Shown here: positions 51,642-61,062 of the stretch, one piece after another | Layout: each line of letters opens with the position of its first letter | Position numbering within the stretch: position 1 is the stretch's first letter | DNA from: SAR202 cluster bacterium bin90 | GTDB lineage: Bacteria; Chloroflexota; Dehalococcoidia; Lucifugimonadales; JADFKI01 | DNA: 64,000 nucleotides | Direction: 5' to 3' | Assembly (NCBI GenBank): GCA_002238855.1 | Contig: MPND01000010.1 | Location: forward strand, 37,036-101,035 | Translations under genes and position numbers: made by a program | Notes under the pieces: generated by a model | Seen by the model: the letters and a program-made list of their open reading frames with translations, nothing else | Databases searched by the model: none | What the model was told of the DNA's origin: nothing

Positions 51642-52526
51642 CTAAACTCGCATTGTAGCCTTGCTCAGGATTCGCCAGTATATCCGCTCCGGCAACAACC
51701 TGGCAGCCAGCATTCCCCCGCGCGCATCCAGGCCCACAGGGTATCGGAAGTTTGGCGACTGCGACTTAATGACCTTATGTACGACTTTGGCGACGCGCAC
51801 AGGATTGCCGCCGAGCCAGTTGAAGGCGTCACGGTTGAGATTATAGTGGGCGATGTGCGGCGCATACACAAGGCTCTTGTCTTCTGTCGCTTTGCCATCG
51901 ACCGAGTTGTCCGAGAAGTTGGTGCGGAACAGTCCCGGCTGCACCATCGCAACGCGCACGCCGAACGGCTGCACTTCGATCTTCAGCGACTCGCTTATGC
52001 CTTCCAGCGCGAACTTGCTGGACACATAAGCCCCGTTGAACGGCGTGCCCATGCGCCCAAGCACTGAACTGATGTTGACGATTGTGCCGCTGCGCTGCTC
52101 GATCATCGCCGGCAGAACAGCCTGCATCATGCGTACCGCCGCAAAGAAATTCGTCTCGAACTGAGCTTTCAACTCGTCGTCCGACAGCACCTCCACGGGA
52201 CCCCACAGCCCGAACCCAGCGTTGTTCACAAGCACATCGATCACCCCATGCCGCTGGATGAGTTCTGGCACTACCCGCGATACGGCATCGTCCGAGTTGA
52301 TGTCCAGTTCCGCGCCGGTGACGGCAACGCCAAGCTCTGTCGCCTCCTCGTGCAGCCCGTCGAGCCGGGACGCGTCGCGGCTGGTTGCGATGACATTGTA
52401 GCCCCGCTCGGCCAGGTACAGCGCAGTCGCCTTCCCGATGCCGGACGATGCCCCTGTAACGAGCACATTACCGCCCGCGTCAATCTGGCGCTGGTTCTTG
52501 GCGCGCCTGCGAAATAGGACTAGCAT
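51642..52526 (-). CDS. Short-chain dehydrogenase/reductase (SDR)
   Basis: A 294-residue classical SDR. It has the cofactor motif TGASSGIG near residue 25, the NNAG motif (DVLVNNAGFGLWGP), catalytic Ser in IVNISSVLGRMG and the Tyr-x3-Lys pair in YVSSKFALEG. The basic residue after strand 2 (TSRDASR) suggests NADP(H). A short basic N-terminal extension precedes the Rossmann fold. It follows the NDH-2-like gene by four bases on the same strand and ends five bases from the convergent CoA-transferase. Confidence 0.9.
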   Translation of the reverse strand: MLVLFRRRAKNQRQIDAGGNVLVTGASSGIGKATALYLAERGYNVIATSRDASRLDGLHEEATELGVAVTGAELDINSDDAVSRVVPELIQRHGVIDVLVNNAGFGLWGPVEVLSDDELKAQFETNFFAAVRMMQAVLPAMIEQRSGTIVNISSVLGRMGTPFNGAYVSSKFALEGISESLKIEVQPFGVRVAMVQPGLFRTNFSDNSVDGKATEDKSLVYAPHIAHYNLNRDAFNWLGGNPVRVAKVVHKVIKSQSPNFRYPVGLDARGGMLAARLLPERIYWRILSKATMRV

Positions 52527-52530
52527 ATTT

Positions 52531-54180
52531 CTATCTCTCTTTAGACTGGTTAGCTGCGTTAATTGTTACGCGCCTCTCGACGACCTCTCTGAGCATGTCG
52601 CCGAAAAGCGAAGACGATGACGCAAGCGCGAGGAAGTCCTCGCCCGTCATCACAAGTATTTGGGCAGAAGTCTTGGCTCTCACCGACGAAGCGTGTGGCG
52701 CGCTGTTCAGCAGAGACATTTCGCCGAAATACTCCCCGACGCCGAGTTTCGCCACGCCCGATTCCCTGCCGTCCTCCTCCCGTAGCACTTCCACCTCTCC
52801 GGTCAGCACGACATAGAACTCGTACGCGATGTCGCCCTTTCTATAAATATACTCGCCCGCCTCATAGTGCCGCCGGGAAGTGCCTCGCGGCCGTTCGATG
52901 TCCACCTTCACGATGTCGGGCGGGAAAATCAGGTCGAGCGTCCAGTCCGTAACTACGCGCAGCTTGCGCTCCAGGCGAGGCAGTTGAAGCAGGTAGAACG
53001 TGCGATACAGCCACCACGCGAGGAAGCCCGACATTTCCAGTCCGAAGGCTTCGGTGGCCGCCGCGAAACCGCCCAGGGGCACGAACACGCCACGACTCTT
53101 ATATCTGAAATGCTTCGTGGGCGTGCCTCTGATCGTGGCAAGCACATTTTGCGCGGCGCTCTTCGCCTCCCGCAGCGCGAACTGCGCCGTGGGTGGGCAG
53201 AATCCGCCGCGCAGCACATCAGGCACAAGCGCGCAGTCGCCGACCGCCCACAGGTTCTCGCCCCCCTTCACGGCTAGTGTCTCGTCAACGACCAGCCGCC
53301 CGCGCTCCGTCTCACAAGGCAGATCGGCAAGAATCGGGTTGGGCGATGCGCCAATGGTGGCAACGAGCGTTTTCGTCGGTATATACACCTCGTCCGCCAG
53401 CAGCGCGCTTTGCCCTGTCGCCCCCTTCAGTTCGGCGTGCAGTCGTATGTATATGCCGCGTCTCTCCAGCAGTCTGTGGCTCAGGTTTGCCAGCTTCTCG
53501 CCGAGTTCAGGCAGGATCCGTCCCGATCGGTGCAGCAAGATAACTCGAAAGTCTTCCGGATTCACGTTGCGATAGCTCCTGCTTGCCACGCGCAGGAACT
53601 CGTTTATCTCAGAAGTAACCTCCACGCCCGTGTAGCCGCCGCCCGCAATTACGAATGTAAGAGCCTGCATCTTGTAGAACGGATCGTCCTCAACATTTGC
53701 CGCCTCAAGCATGCTGATAAGGTGATTCCGCAGGCGGAAGGCGTCACCCAGCGTCTTGAACGACATTCCGTGTTCCTCGACACCGGGGAACTGCGACAGG
53801 TTGGTGGCGCTGCCGACTGCGAAAATCAGGTGATCGTAGCTTATAGTGGTAAGACGAGCGTGCCCGGGATAGCGAATAGCCACCGTGCGACTGCCGGTAT
53901 CTACCGACTCGACCTCCGCCTGGTGGACCTGCGCGTGCGGCACGATTCGGCGTATAGGACTGACGACATTCAGCGGGCTTATTGAGCCGGATATGACCTC
54001 GGCAAGCATGGGCTGAAAGAGGAAGAAATTCTCCCTGCTGATGAGAGTCAGCTTGATCTCACCACGCTTCGCTGCACCCTGCAATTCGAGTGCAGCATAG
54101 ACGCCGCCGTACCCGCCGCCGAGTACAACGACGGAAGGAACCGATCCCTTGCGTTCAGCCCGCCTGAAGCGTGAAAACAT
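52531..54180 (-). CDS. NDH-2-type NADH dehydrogenase fused to a cyclic-nucleotide-binding-like domain
   Basis: A 549-residue fusion. Residues 15-400 are a type II NADH:quinone oxidoreductase with FAD motif VVVLGGGYGGVYAALEL, NADH motif VIAGGGYTGVEVTSEI, LWAVGDCALVPD and PPTAQFALREAKSAAQN. Residues 395-435 form the membrane-associated amphipathic part. Residues 440-535 form a Crp-like beta-roll (RRHYEAGEYIYRKGDIAYEFYVVLTGEVEV and GEYFGEMSLLNSAPHASSVRA). The Arg that binds cyclic phosphate in true cAMP sites is absent (HAS instead of RSA), so the domain may sense something else. The ATG at 54178-54180 has GAGGCG upstream; a longer frame adds 25 doubtful residues. Confidence 0.88.
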   Translation of the reverse strand: MFSRFRRAERKGSVPSVVVLGGGYGGVYAALELQGAAKRGEIKLTLISRENFFLFQPMLAEVISGSISPLNVVSPIRRIVPHAQVHQAEVESVDTGSRTVAIRYPGHARLTTISYDHLIFAVGSATNLSQFPGVEEHGMSFKTLGDAFRLRNHLISMLEAANVEDDPFYKMQALTFVIAGGGYTGVEVTSEINEFLRVASRSYRNVNPEDFRVILLHRSGRILPELGEKLANLSHRLLERRGIYIRLHAELKGATGQSALLADEVYIPTKTLVATIGASPNPILADLPCETERGRLVVDETLAVKGGENLWAVGDCALVPDVLRGGFCPPTAQFALREAKSAAQNVLATIRGTPTKHFRYKSRGVFVPLGGFAAATEAFGLEMSGFLAWWLYRTFYLLQLPRLERKLRVVTDWTLDLIFPPDIVKVDIERPRGTSRRHYEAGEYIYRKGDIAYEFYVVLTGEVEVLREEDGRESGVAKLGVGEYFGEMSLLNSAPHASSVRAKTSAQILVMTGEDFLALASSSSLFGDMLREVVERRVTINAANQSKER

Positions 54181-54311
54181 TGCGCCTCTATCTGCTGTGT
54201 TGCGCCGCTCATGTGTCGTAACCCTAGTATCTTTCGCCCACCGCCGCAAGTGCATGTGAGCCGCTAGTGCATGTAATATAATCGGTGCGACGGCTCAACC
54301 TTGAGACAGAA

Positions 54312-54866
54312 ATGCGAACGGACAAACCAATGACAAGACAGCTCATAATATCCGTGATAGGCGAAAGCAACGCTCGCCCGCACATAGCCGCGCTTGCTGA
54401 GCAGGTTGGCAGGGCGCTGGCAGAGCGCGACGTCGCTATCGTCTGCGGTGGCTTGGGCGGTGTGATGGAGGCAGCGTGCAGGGGAGCCAAATCTGCGGGC
54501 GGCACGACCATCGGTATCCTGCCCGGCGACAACCCGCTTTCCGGCAACGACTACATAGACATCCCCATAGTCACCGGCTTGGGCTATGCGAGAAACTCCG
54601 TTGTCGTCAAGACGGGCAGTGCTGTCGTGGCTGTCGGCGGTGCATACGGCACGCTCTCTGAGATCGGACACGCGCTCGGCGACGGCATCCCCGTCGTCGG
54701 ACTCGAAACCTGGGAAATGACCCGCAGCCGCGAACCCGCCGACAGCGCCATCATACGCGCCTTTGACCCCGCGGATGCAGCCGAGAAAGCAATAGCCGCC
54801 GCTAAACAGCGGCTCTCAGACATAGCCGCTGGCATTTCGACTATACCGGAGATTTACGACAAATAA
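54312..54866 (+). CDS. TIGR00725-type Rossmann-fold LOG-like protein
   Basis: A 184-residue protein of the LOG/TIGR00725 group. It has [53 protein letters not shown], the phosphate loop [34 protein letters not shown] and PVVGLETW. True LOG cytokinin-activating enzymes have PGGxGTxxE; here GGAYGTLSE. The biological substrate is unknown. A TATAAT (54277-54282) lies upstream, which rules out the earliest frame start. The ATG at 54312 or the ATG at 54330 is the start; the latter better matches the family length. Precedes enolase by 16 bases and is likely co-transcribed. Confidence 0.87.
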   Translation: MRTDKPMTRQLIISVIGESNARPHIAALAEQVGRALAERDVAIVCGGLGGVMEAACRGAKSAGGTTIGILPGDNPLSGNDYIDIPIVTGLGYARNSVVVKTGSAVVAVGGAYGTLSEIGHALGDGIPVVGLETWEMTRSREPADSAIIRAFDPADAAEKAIAAAKQRLSDIAAGISTIPEIYDK

Positions 54867-54882
54867 GGACATCGAGGCTTAT

Positions 54883-56145
54883 ATGACGACCATTTCGGAT
54901 GTGAAGGCAAGAGAAGTCCTGGACTCGCGGGGCAACCCGACAGTAGAGGTGGATGTGTTGCTCTCAGACGGCACAGTCGGCAGCGCGCTCGTCCCATCAG
55001 GCGCAAGCACCGGCGCGAACGAGGCACTCGAATTGCGCGACGGAGACGCCGGCCGATTCAGAGGTCGGGGCGTTCTCGCGCCCATCAATAACATAGATAA
55101 CCATATCAAGCCCGCAGTCGTGGGACATTCAGCATCCAATCAGGAAGCGCTGGACAGCCTGCTTATCGAACTCGACGGCACGCCAAACAAGAGCACGCTT
55201 GGCGCAAACGCCATACTCGGCGTCTCCATGGCGGCAGCCCGCGCGGCAGCTCAGAGCGCAGGCTTGCCCCTTTACCGGCATCTCGGCAGCAACGACTCGG
55301 TCACCCTACCCGTGCCAATGCTAAACATCATCAACGGCGGCGCGCACGCGGCTGGCTCCACTGACTTCCAGGAGTTCATGGTCGTACCGGCAGGCTTCAA
55401 CACATTCAGAGAATCTCTTAGGGCGGGCGTCGAAATCTACCACGCGCTCGCCGATATTCTGCGAGAGCGCGGCCTCAGCACCAGCGTCGGAGACGAGGGC
55501 GGATTCGCCCCCGCGCTCAGCGACAATCAGGACGCGGTCGCCCTCGTAATAGAGGCCATCGACCGCGCCGGATACCGCGCAGGCGAACAGTGCTTCATCG
55601 CTCTGGATGTCGCAGCCTCCGAGCTGGATAAAAGTGACTATCCCGCCGACAGGCTGATCGGCATCTACAGGGACTGGGTTGAACGCTATCCGATTGTCAG
55701 CATCGAAGACGGCATCGCCGAAGACGACTGGGACGACTGGCACACACTGTCAAACTCCATCGGTGGCAATGTCCAGCTTGTCGGTGACGACCTGTTCACC
55801 ACGAACACCGAACTCATTCGCAAGGGCATTGGTATGAACGCCGGCAACGCCGTGCTCATCAAGCTCAACCAGATTGGCACCGTTACTGAGACGCTGAACG
55901 CCGTGAAAATGACGCAGGACGCAGGATGGGGTGTGGTCATCAGCCATCGCTCCGGCGAAACCGAGGACACCACCATTGCCGATCTTGCCGTAGGCACAAA
56001 CGCGGGACAGATAAAGTCGGGCGCGCCCGCTCGCGGTGAGCGCACCGCAAAGTACAATCGCCTGCTTCGAATCGAGGAAGAGCTAGGCGGCAGGGCGCGG
56101 TTCGCGGGTAGGCAGGTGTATGAACGCTACTCAAACAACCGCTAA
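54883..56145 (+). CDS. eno: Enolase
   Basis: A 420-residue phosphopyruvate hydratase. It starts [22 protein letters not shown] and has the substrate loop [42 protein letters not shown], Mg ligands in [24 protein letters not shown] and [10 protein letters not shown], the catalytic Lys in [12 protein letters not shown], and [29 protein letters not shown]. All landmark residues appear intact. GAGG lies six bases before the ATG. Probably co-transcribed with the LOG-like gene upstream and the flavin protein downstream. Confidence 0.98.
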   Translation: MTTISDVKAREVLDSRGNPTVEVDVLLSDGTVGSALVPSGASTGANEALELRDGDAGRFRGRGVLAPINNIDNHIKPAVVGHSASNQEALDSLLIELDGTPNKSTLGANAILGVSMAAARAAAQSAGLPLYRHLGSNDSVTLPVPMLNIINGGAHAAGSTDFQEFMVVPAGFNTFRESLRAGVEIYHALADILRERGLSTSVGDEGGFAPALSDNQDAVALVIEAIDRAGYRAGEQCFIALDVAASELDKSDYPADRLIGIYRDWVERYPIVSIEDGIAEDDWDDWHTLSNSIGGNVQLVGDDLFTTNTELIRKGIGMNAGNAVLIKLNQIGTVTETLNAVKMTQDAGWGVVISHRSGETEDTTIADLAVGTNAGQIKSGAPARGERTAKYNRLLRIEEELGGRARFAGRQVYERYSNNR

Positions 56146-56194
56146 GTGACTCGACCAACAATGTCAATTGGCATGACAGGAATGGAGACTTGGA

Positions 56195-56716
56195 ATGGCA
56201 AACTACTACTCCCGGATCACAGATGAACAGGCGAAGATGATCCGCAACGCTCCTCTATTCTTTGTCGGTTCGGCAGATTTCGGCGAGGAATCGGACAATA
56301 AGATTGACGCGGTTAATGTCTCCCCCAAGGGTGGTGTGCCGCTTCACATGATTAGCCCCAACCACGTCGCATACCTCGACTACACCGGCAGCGGCAACGA
56401 GACCGCGCGCCATTCGGAAACCGGCAGTCCTGTCACGGTGATGGTCTGCGCCTTCGAAGAAGAAAACGCCGGAATAATACGCCTCTACGGACGCGCTCGC
56501 GCAATGCCTATAGAGGACTCGCCCCTAGCTGACATGCTTCTGGCGCAGCCTGCCGACGAGATCGCCCTCCCGATGCGCCAGGTCATAGACATTCGCATCG
56601 AAAAGACCAGCACAAGCTGCGGCTACGGCGTACCGGTTATGTCCTTCGAGCGGGATCGCACCATCGAGAACAGGGGCCGCCTCTACAAGGGCGCACCCGT
56701 GCCGCAGCGGGCCTAA
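56195..56716 (+). CDS. Pyridoxamine 5'-phosphate oxidase-like flavin protein
   Basis: A 173-residue split-barrel protein of the PNPOx-like family. It has FFVGSADFGEESDNKIDAVNVSPKGG, NHVAYLDYTGSGNETARHS and AGIIRLYGRARAMP, followed by YGVPVMSFERDR and a C-terminal KGAPVPQRA. Members bind FMN, F420 or haem; the pyridoxal-phosphate function is not implied. This subgroup (NVSPKGG...YLDYTGSGNET) is often described as general stress or sulfur-related flavin reductases, without proof. 49 bases after enolase, same strand. Confidence 0.85.
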   Translation: MANYYSRITDEQAKMIRNAPLFFVGSADFGEESDNKIDAVNVSPKGGVPLHMISPNHVAYLDYTGSGNETARHSETGSPVTVMVCAFEEENAGIIRLYGRARAMPIEDSPLADMLLAQPADEIALPMRQVIDIRIEKTSTSCGYGVPVMSFERDRTIENRGRLYKGAPVPQRA

Positions 56717-56721
56717 AGTGA

Positions 56722-56739
56722 TGGATTGCATACAATCCA
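56722..56739. promoter_or_regulatory. Candidate ParD operator over the parDE -10 region
   Basis: A perfect dyad TGGATTG-CATA-CAATCCA, whose right half includes a TACAAT hexamer (56731-56736) that can serve as the -10. It lies 22 bases before the parD ATG. Antitoxin binding here would switch off the operon, the usual autoregulation of ParD. Confidence 0.55.
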
Positions 56740-56761
56740 CGGTTGAATGACGGGAGTCACA

Positions 56762-57052
56762 ATGAATGCTCCACTATCTCCACAAGAGCGGGAAGAAATG
56801 CTCAGGCGCAAAGTAGAATCTGGTCTTTATCGCTCAGAGGACGAAGTTATTGATTCGGCACTGCGGCTTCTGGACGAGCGAGACACGTACCTGGAAGAAC
56901 TGAAGGAAAAAGTGCAAGTCGGGATAGAGCAAATTGCGAATGGGCAATATGTTGAATACACTAGCGAAACGCTTCATGAACTCTTTGACGAAATCGAGGA
57001 AGAGGGCTTAAAGAGGATGGAAGCAAGACGCGACACCGCTGAATCAGAGTAA
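56762..57052 (+). CDS. parD: ParD-type antitoxin
   Basis: A 96-residue protein. The N-terminal ribbon-helix-helix region (LSPQEREEMLRRKVESGLYRSEDEVIDSALRLLDERD) is characteristic of CC2985/ParD antitoxins (SGxYxSxSEVxxxALRLLexR). The C-terminal half (LKEKVQVGIEQIANGQYVEYTSETLHELFDEI) would wrap the toxin. The start is the second ATG at 56762 with GGGAG five bases upstream. Its stop abuts the ParE start. Confidence 0.9.
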   Translation: MNAPLSPQEREEMLRRKVESGLYRSEDEVIDSALRLLDERDTYLEELKEKVQVGIEQIANGQYVEYTSETLHELFDEIEEEGLKRMEARRDTAESE

Positions 57053-57355
57053 ATGGCTCTATTCAGGTTATCGACCCAGGCGCGGCTGGAGCTAGACCAG
57101 ATTTGGGATTACGCAGTAGATCTTGCAGGCGTTGAATACGCTCGCAGACTCAATCGACAGTTTTTCGAGCGGTTTGAATTGCTGTCAACTCAACCGCTCA
57201 TGGGAAGGGCAAGACCTGAACTGGCTCCGAATGTCCGCAGCTTTCCTTGTAACAACTATGCAATTCTGTACGTTGCTCTTCAAGGTGGCGTTGAGATAGT
57301 CCATGTGGTGCATGGTAGAAGGCGATTGGAATATCTGTTTGGCATTCAACCTTAG
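57053..57355 (+). CDS. parE: ParE-type toxin
   Basis: A 100-residue RelE/ParE-superfamily toxin. It has FRLSTQARLELDQIWDYAVDLAGVEYARRLNRQFFERFELLSTQPLMGRARPELAPNVRSFPCNNYAILYVALQGGVEIVHVVHGRRRLEYLF. The conserved R(S)F...YxIxY and HGRRD-like HGRRRLE motifs are present. ParE toxins poison DNA gyrase. The ATG directly follows the parD stop codon. Confidence 0.9.
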   Translation: MALFRLSTQARLELDQIWDYAVDLAGVEYARRLNRQFFERFELLSTQPLMGRARPELAPNVRSFPCNNYAILYVALQGGVEIVHVVHGRRRLEYLFGIQP

Positions 57356-57398
57356 GTGAAACACTTGAAAATAATGACCGAAAGGCAACCACACAGAA

Positions 57399-59075
57399 AT
57401 GTCACAAATCTATGACATCGCGAACAATTACGTTGAGCGTTACGCCGCACTCAACCCGCTAAGCGCAACATCCATAGGTGTGCCGGGCTACGATGACAAG
57501 ATGTCCGACTTCTCGCCGCAGGGTGCAGACACCAACGCCGACCTCAAACGTCAGACCATAGCCGCCCTGAACGCGGCGACGGTAGAGGGCGAGCGTGACC
57601 GCATCGCACGGGACGCGATGCTCGACGACTTGCAGACCGACCTTGACACCCATGACGCCGGAGAACACCTTCGCAGCCTGCGTGTGCTTGGCAGCCCGTT
57701 TCAGGGCATTCGGATGACATTCGACCTGATGCCCCGCGAGACCGAAGACGACTGGCGCAATATCGCGGCGCGTATGGCGCTCGTTCCGCAGGGACTGGAG
57801 AGTTTCCGTCAGAGTCTCGTCGAAGGAACTCGGCAGTCCAGGACGAGCAGCCGGCGTCAGGCTGCCGGATGCGCCGAGCAGGCACAGGTATGGGCAGGCG
57901 AGAAGGGCGCACAACCTTTCTTTCAAGGCCTGTTAGACGCCTTTGACGCCTCCGGTGTGTCGTCAGACACCCTCCGCCGTGACCTCGTTGCCGGCGCAGA
58001 TGCAGCCACCGGCGCATACGCGGACATGGGAAAATTTCTGGCTGAAGAATACATGAAGCATGCCGTGGATCAGGACGGCGTCGGCGAGGAACGCTACGCA
58101 CTCTCATCCCGTGCCTTCAACGGCACCGACATGGACTTCCTTGAGACCTATAACTGGGGCTGGGAACAGCTGCGCTGGGTCGAAAGCGAGATGGCGAAGA
58201 CGGCGGAACGCATCCTGCCCGGCACCGGAGTTGAGGCAGCGAAGCAGTTCCTGGAGACCGACCCTGACCGCGCAATAGAGGGCGTTGACGCATTCCAGAA
58301 CTGGATGCAGGAGTTGCAGGACACCACCATCGCCGAACTGAACGGCACCCACTTCGACATACCCGATCCGGTCAAGCGAATCGAGGCGATGATTGCGCCG
58401 CCCGGAGGCGCGCTCGCGATGTATTACACCTCGCCGTCCGAGGACTTCAGCCGTCCGGGTCGTACCTGGTATCCGACCGGCGGCAAAACGCGCTTCCCTC
58501 TCTGGGGCGAAGCGTCCATCGCATACCATGAGGGCGTGCCGGGCCACCACTTCGAGCGCGGCATCGCCAAGTACCTCACCAGCGAGTTGTCCCGCTTCCA
58601 GACTGCGATGGGCGGCACTTCCGGCTATATCGAAGGCTGGGCGCTCTACGCCGAGCGCCTGATGGCCGAGCTTGGCTATCTGGAAAACCCTGACTACTAC
58701 CTTGGCATGCTGCGCGCGCAGGCGCTCCGTAGCGTGCGCGTGATTATTGACATAGGAATGCACCTGGGCCTAGACATACCTGCCGATTCCGACTTCCATC
58801 CGGGCCAGACCTGGAACCCTGAACTCGGACTGGTGTTCATAAAGCAGCGCAGCCACTTCCCGGAGGACTTCGTAGCAAGCGAAGTTGACCGCTATCTCGG
58901 AATGCCCGCACAGGCAATCTCGTACAAAGTTGGCGAACGTGAGTGGCTGAACGCCCGCGAGGATGCGAAGAGTCGCAAGGGATCCGACTTCGACCTGAAG
59001 GAGTTCCACACCCGCGCGCTGAACCTCGGCCCAATGGGCCTGGCGCAGATGCGTCGCGAAATGGCGCTCGTTTAG
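57399..59075 (+). CDS. DUF885 family zinc metallopeptidase-like protein
   Basis: A 558-residue DUF885 protein. The gluzincin motif HEGVPGHHFERG (HExxxHH-like, zinc ligands) is near residue 380 and the third ligand Glu in GYIEGWALYAERLMAELGYL near 415. The long helical N-terminal part (residues 1-330) has family segments MTFDLMPRETEDDWRNIAARM and GLLDAFDASG. There is no signal peptide, so cytoplasmic. Family members are thought to be carboxypeptidase-like but few have been tested. The ribosome site is weak. Monocistronic, downstream of parE by 43 bases. Confidence 0.9.
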   Translation: MSQIYDIANNYVERYAALNPLSATSIGVPGYDDKMSDFSPQGADTNADLKRQTIAALNAATVEGERDRIARDAMLDDLQTDLDTHDAGEHLRSLRVLGSPFQGIRMTFDLMPRETEDDWRNIAARMALVPQGLESFRQSLVEGTRQSRTSSRRQAAGCAEQAQVWAGEKGAQPFFQGLLDAFDASGVSSDTLRRDLVAGADAATGAYADMGKFLAEEYMKHAVDQDGVGEERYALSSRAFNGTDMDFLETYNWGWEQLRWVESEMAKTAERILPGTGVEAAKQFLETDPDRAIEGVDAFQNWMQELQDTTIAELNGTHFDIPDPVKRIEAMIAPPGGALAMYYTSPSEDFSRPGRTWYPTGGKTRFPLWGEASIAYHEGVPGHHFERGIAKYLTSELSRFQTAMGGTSGYIEGWALYAERLMAELGYLENPDYYLGMLRAQALRSVRVIIDIGMHLGLDIPADSDFHPGQTWNPELGLVFIKQRSHFPEDFVASEVDRYLGMPAQAISYKVGEREWLNAREDAKSRKGSDFDLKEFHTRALNLGPMGLAQMRREMALV

Positions 59076-59185
59076 TGATTGCCAGCATTCACCAGCATTC
59101 AATTGTAGTGCCCAACCGCGATAGATATAATTGAACTGAGACATCGTAGGCCGATGTTTAGTCGTGAAGGGAGCGTCCTAGCGTA

Positions 59186-60199
59186 ATGACTACTCGCGTG
59201 GGCATCAACGGGTTCGGGCGTATCGGCAGGCAGGTGTTTCGTGCCATCAGTGAGCGCCACGCCGATAAGCTGGAAGTCGTCGCGGTGAACGACCGTTCCG
59301 ACTCCAAGACCAACGCGCACCTCTTCAAGTACGATTCCACATACGGCATCTATCCCGGCACAGTCGAAGCAGCCGGAAACGGCATCGTCATAGATGGTAA
59401 AGATATCCGCGCCTTTACGCACAGCGATCCGTCTCAACTCTCGTGGGCCGATGTGGGCGTGGAGGTCGTCATCGAATGCACAGGTGTTTTCACTAACGCG
59501 GGAAGATCCGCGGCGCATCTCGAAGGCGGCGCAAAGAAGGTCATCATATCTGCGCCTGCCAGCAACGAAGACATCACCCTCGTGTTGGGCGTGAATGAGC
59601 ACAGGTACGACCCCGACAAGCACAACATCGTTTCCAACGCCTCATGCACCACAAACTGCATCGCTCCCATGGCAAAGGTGCTGAATGACAGCTTCGGCGT
59701 CGAGCAGGGCTTGATGACCACCATTCATGCCTATACGAACGACCAGAGGATGCTCGACGGCGGACACTCAGACTTGCGTCGTGCTCGCGCTGGTGCCACC
59801 AATATCATACCTACAACGACCGGCGCAGCCAGAGCAGTCGGCATCGTCCTGCCTGAGCTTGAAGGCAAACTCAATGGCATGGCAATGCGCGTTCCCACCC
59901 CCTCCGGCTCCGTAACCGACTTTGTCGCCACGCTGAATCAGCCTGCATCCGTCGAAGATGTAAACAATGCCTTTCAGGAGGCAGCGGCAAACGGGCTTAG
60001 CGGTTTGCTGGAATACAGCGAAGAGCCGCTCGTCAGCAGCGACATCACCAGGAACCCGCACAGCTGCATCCTCGACGGCCTCTCGACAATGACCGTTGGC
60101 AAGAACATGGTCAAGGTCGTTGGCTGGTACGACAACGAATGGGGATACAGCTGCCGCACTGCGGACCTCGCCGCCTTCATCGTGGACAAGGGGATTTAG
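59186..60199 (+). CDS. gap: Glyceraldehyde-3-phosphate dehydrogenase, type I
   Basis: A 337-residue GAPDH. The NAD motif is VGINGFGRIGRQVFRAI, the nucleotide-specificity loop VAVNDRSDSKTNAHLFKYDSTYG, the catalytic Cys in SNASCTTNCIAPMAKVL and the His in TTIHAYTNDQRMLD, then RAGATNIIPTTTGAARAVG and WYDNEWGYSCR. Asn-Asp at the ribose-binding position suggests NAD. The AAGGGAG site is somewhat far (13 bases) from the ATG at 59186. Stands alone; the usual pgk neighbour is absent. Confidence 0.97.
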   Translation: MTTRVGINGFGRIGRQVFRAISERHADKLEVVAVNDRSDSKTNAHLFKYDSTYGIYPGTVEAAGNGIVIDGKDIRAFTHSDPSQLSWADVGVEVVIECTGVFTNAGRSAAHLEGGAKKVIISAPASNEDITLVLGVNEHRYDPDKHNIVSNASCTTNCIAPMAKVLNDSFGVEQGLMTTIHAYTNDQRMLDGGHSDLRRARAGATNIIPTTTGAARAVGIVLPELEGKLNGMAMRVPTPSGSVTDFVATLNQPASVEDVNNAFQEAAANGLSGLLEYSEEPLVSSDITRNPHSCILDGLSTMTVGKNMVKVVGWYDNEWGYSCRTADLAAFIVDKGI

Positions 60200-60204
60200 C
60201 GGGG

Positions 60205-60456
60205 GTGAGACTTGTCCACATGGCTGTTGCCGTCTCGATTCTCGCTCTACCTCTATTGGCATGTTCGACTCCGGCGGCTCCCAAGTCCTGCATTGAAGTT
60301 GCAGAAGAAAAAGGTGTCCATAGGAATGTCATCGCACTCATGAAGAAGCCACACGAGGACTTGCAAAAATGGCAGCGTTTCGCAATTCGCGTGTCCTTAG
60401 AAGATGCCGGCATCGGAAAAGTCTGCGACAAATACAGGGAAGAGCAAATAGGGTAG
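60205..60456 (+). CDS. Small lipoprotein
   Basis: An 83-residue lipoprotein with signal MRLVHMAVAVSILALPLLAC (lipobox LLAC) then a short mature domain containing two Cys (KSCIEVAEEKGVHRN and GIGKVCDKYREEQ) that might form a disulfide. It starts at GTG 60205, which gives a signal peptide with a basic residue; ATG 60220 would not. Five bases after the gap stop. No family recognised. Confidence 0.6.
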   Translation: MRLVHMAVAVSILALPLLACSTPAAPKSCIEVAEEKGVHRNVIALMKKPHEDLQKWQRFAIRVSLEDAGIGKVCDKYREEQIG

Positions 60457-60461
60457 GGGAA

Positions 60462-60989
60462 ATGCCGGCAGAAGATCACCCCTCAAGTGAAATGGTGAAA
60501 ACATTAGACCCGCCCTTCGAACTCCCCGTCATGACACCCTGCGTATTCTGCGAGATGTTGGCAGGCAGAGTTGACAAGGGACTTGTGGAAGAAACCGATC
60601 TGACGCTCACAATTGTGAACATTCGGCAATATGAAGTCGGACAGGTCTTTGTAATTCCCCGCAGGCATGCGCCAACGATACTTGACCTGACAGATGAAGA
60701 ATCATCCGCGCTGATGGACGCGGTCCGCAGGGTATCCGCCGCTATGGTAAAGGCATACTCGCCCGACGGCATCACCCTGTACAATAACAACGGCTTGGCA
60801 AGCATGCAGGAAGTACCGCACTTCCATATGCATGTTGTGCCGCGCCGTAGGAGCAGCCTCTGGGGTGACGGGCCCTTGCACATCGCGGCACTGGAGCGGC
60901 GTTCACAGGACATTCTTGACAGGGTGCAAATCGACATCGGGCGCGAGCGCGAAATCGCCAGGGAGATAAGGGCTCAATTCCCTTCGTAG
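60462..60989 (+). CDS. HIT family nucleotide hydrolase/transferase
   Basis: A 175-residue HIT protein. It has the histidine triad HFHMHVVPR near residue 125, the N-terminal zinc pair in TPCVFCEMLAGRVDKGLVEETD, and QVFVIPRRHAPTILDLTDEESSALMDAV. HIT hydrolases cleave nucleoside phosphoramidates or dinucleoside polyphosphates. AGGGTAGGGGAA precedes the ATG at 60462; longer frames have no ribosome site. Six bases after the small lipoprotein gene. Confidence 0.92.
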   Translation: MPAEDHPSSEMVKTLDPPFELPVMTPCVFCEMLAGRVDKGLVEETDLTLTIVNIRQYEVGQVFVIPRRHAPTILDLTDEESSALMDAVRRVSAAMVKAYSPDGITLYNNNGLASMQEVPHFHMHVVPRRRSSLWGDGPLHIAALERRSQDILDRVQIDIGREREIAREIRAQFPS

Positions 60990-61062
60990 CTAACCTCAAT
61001 CCGTTCGTGGGCGAGCCCGTCGAACAATAGGCAGACACCTCGTGGTGGACAAGGACGAGATT

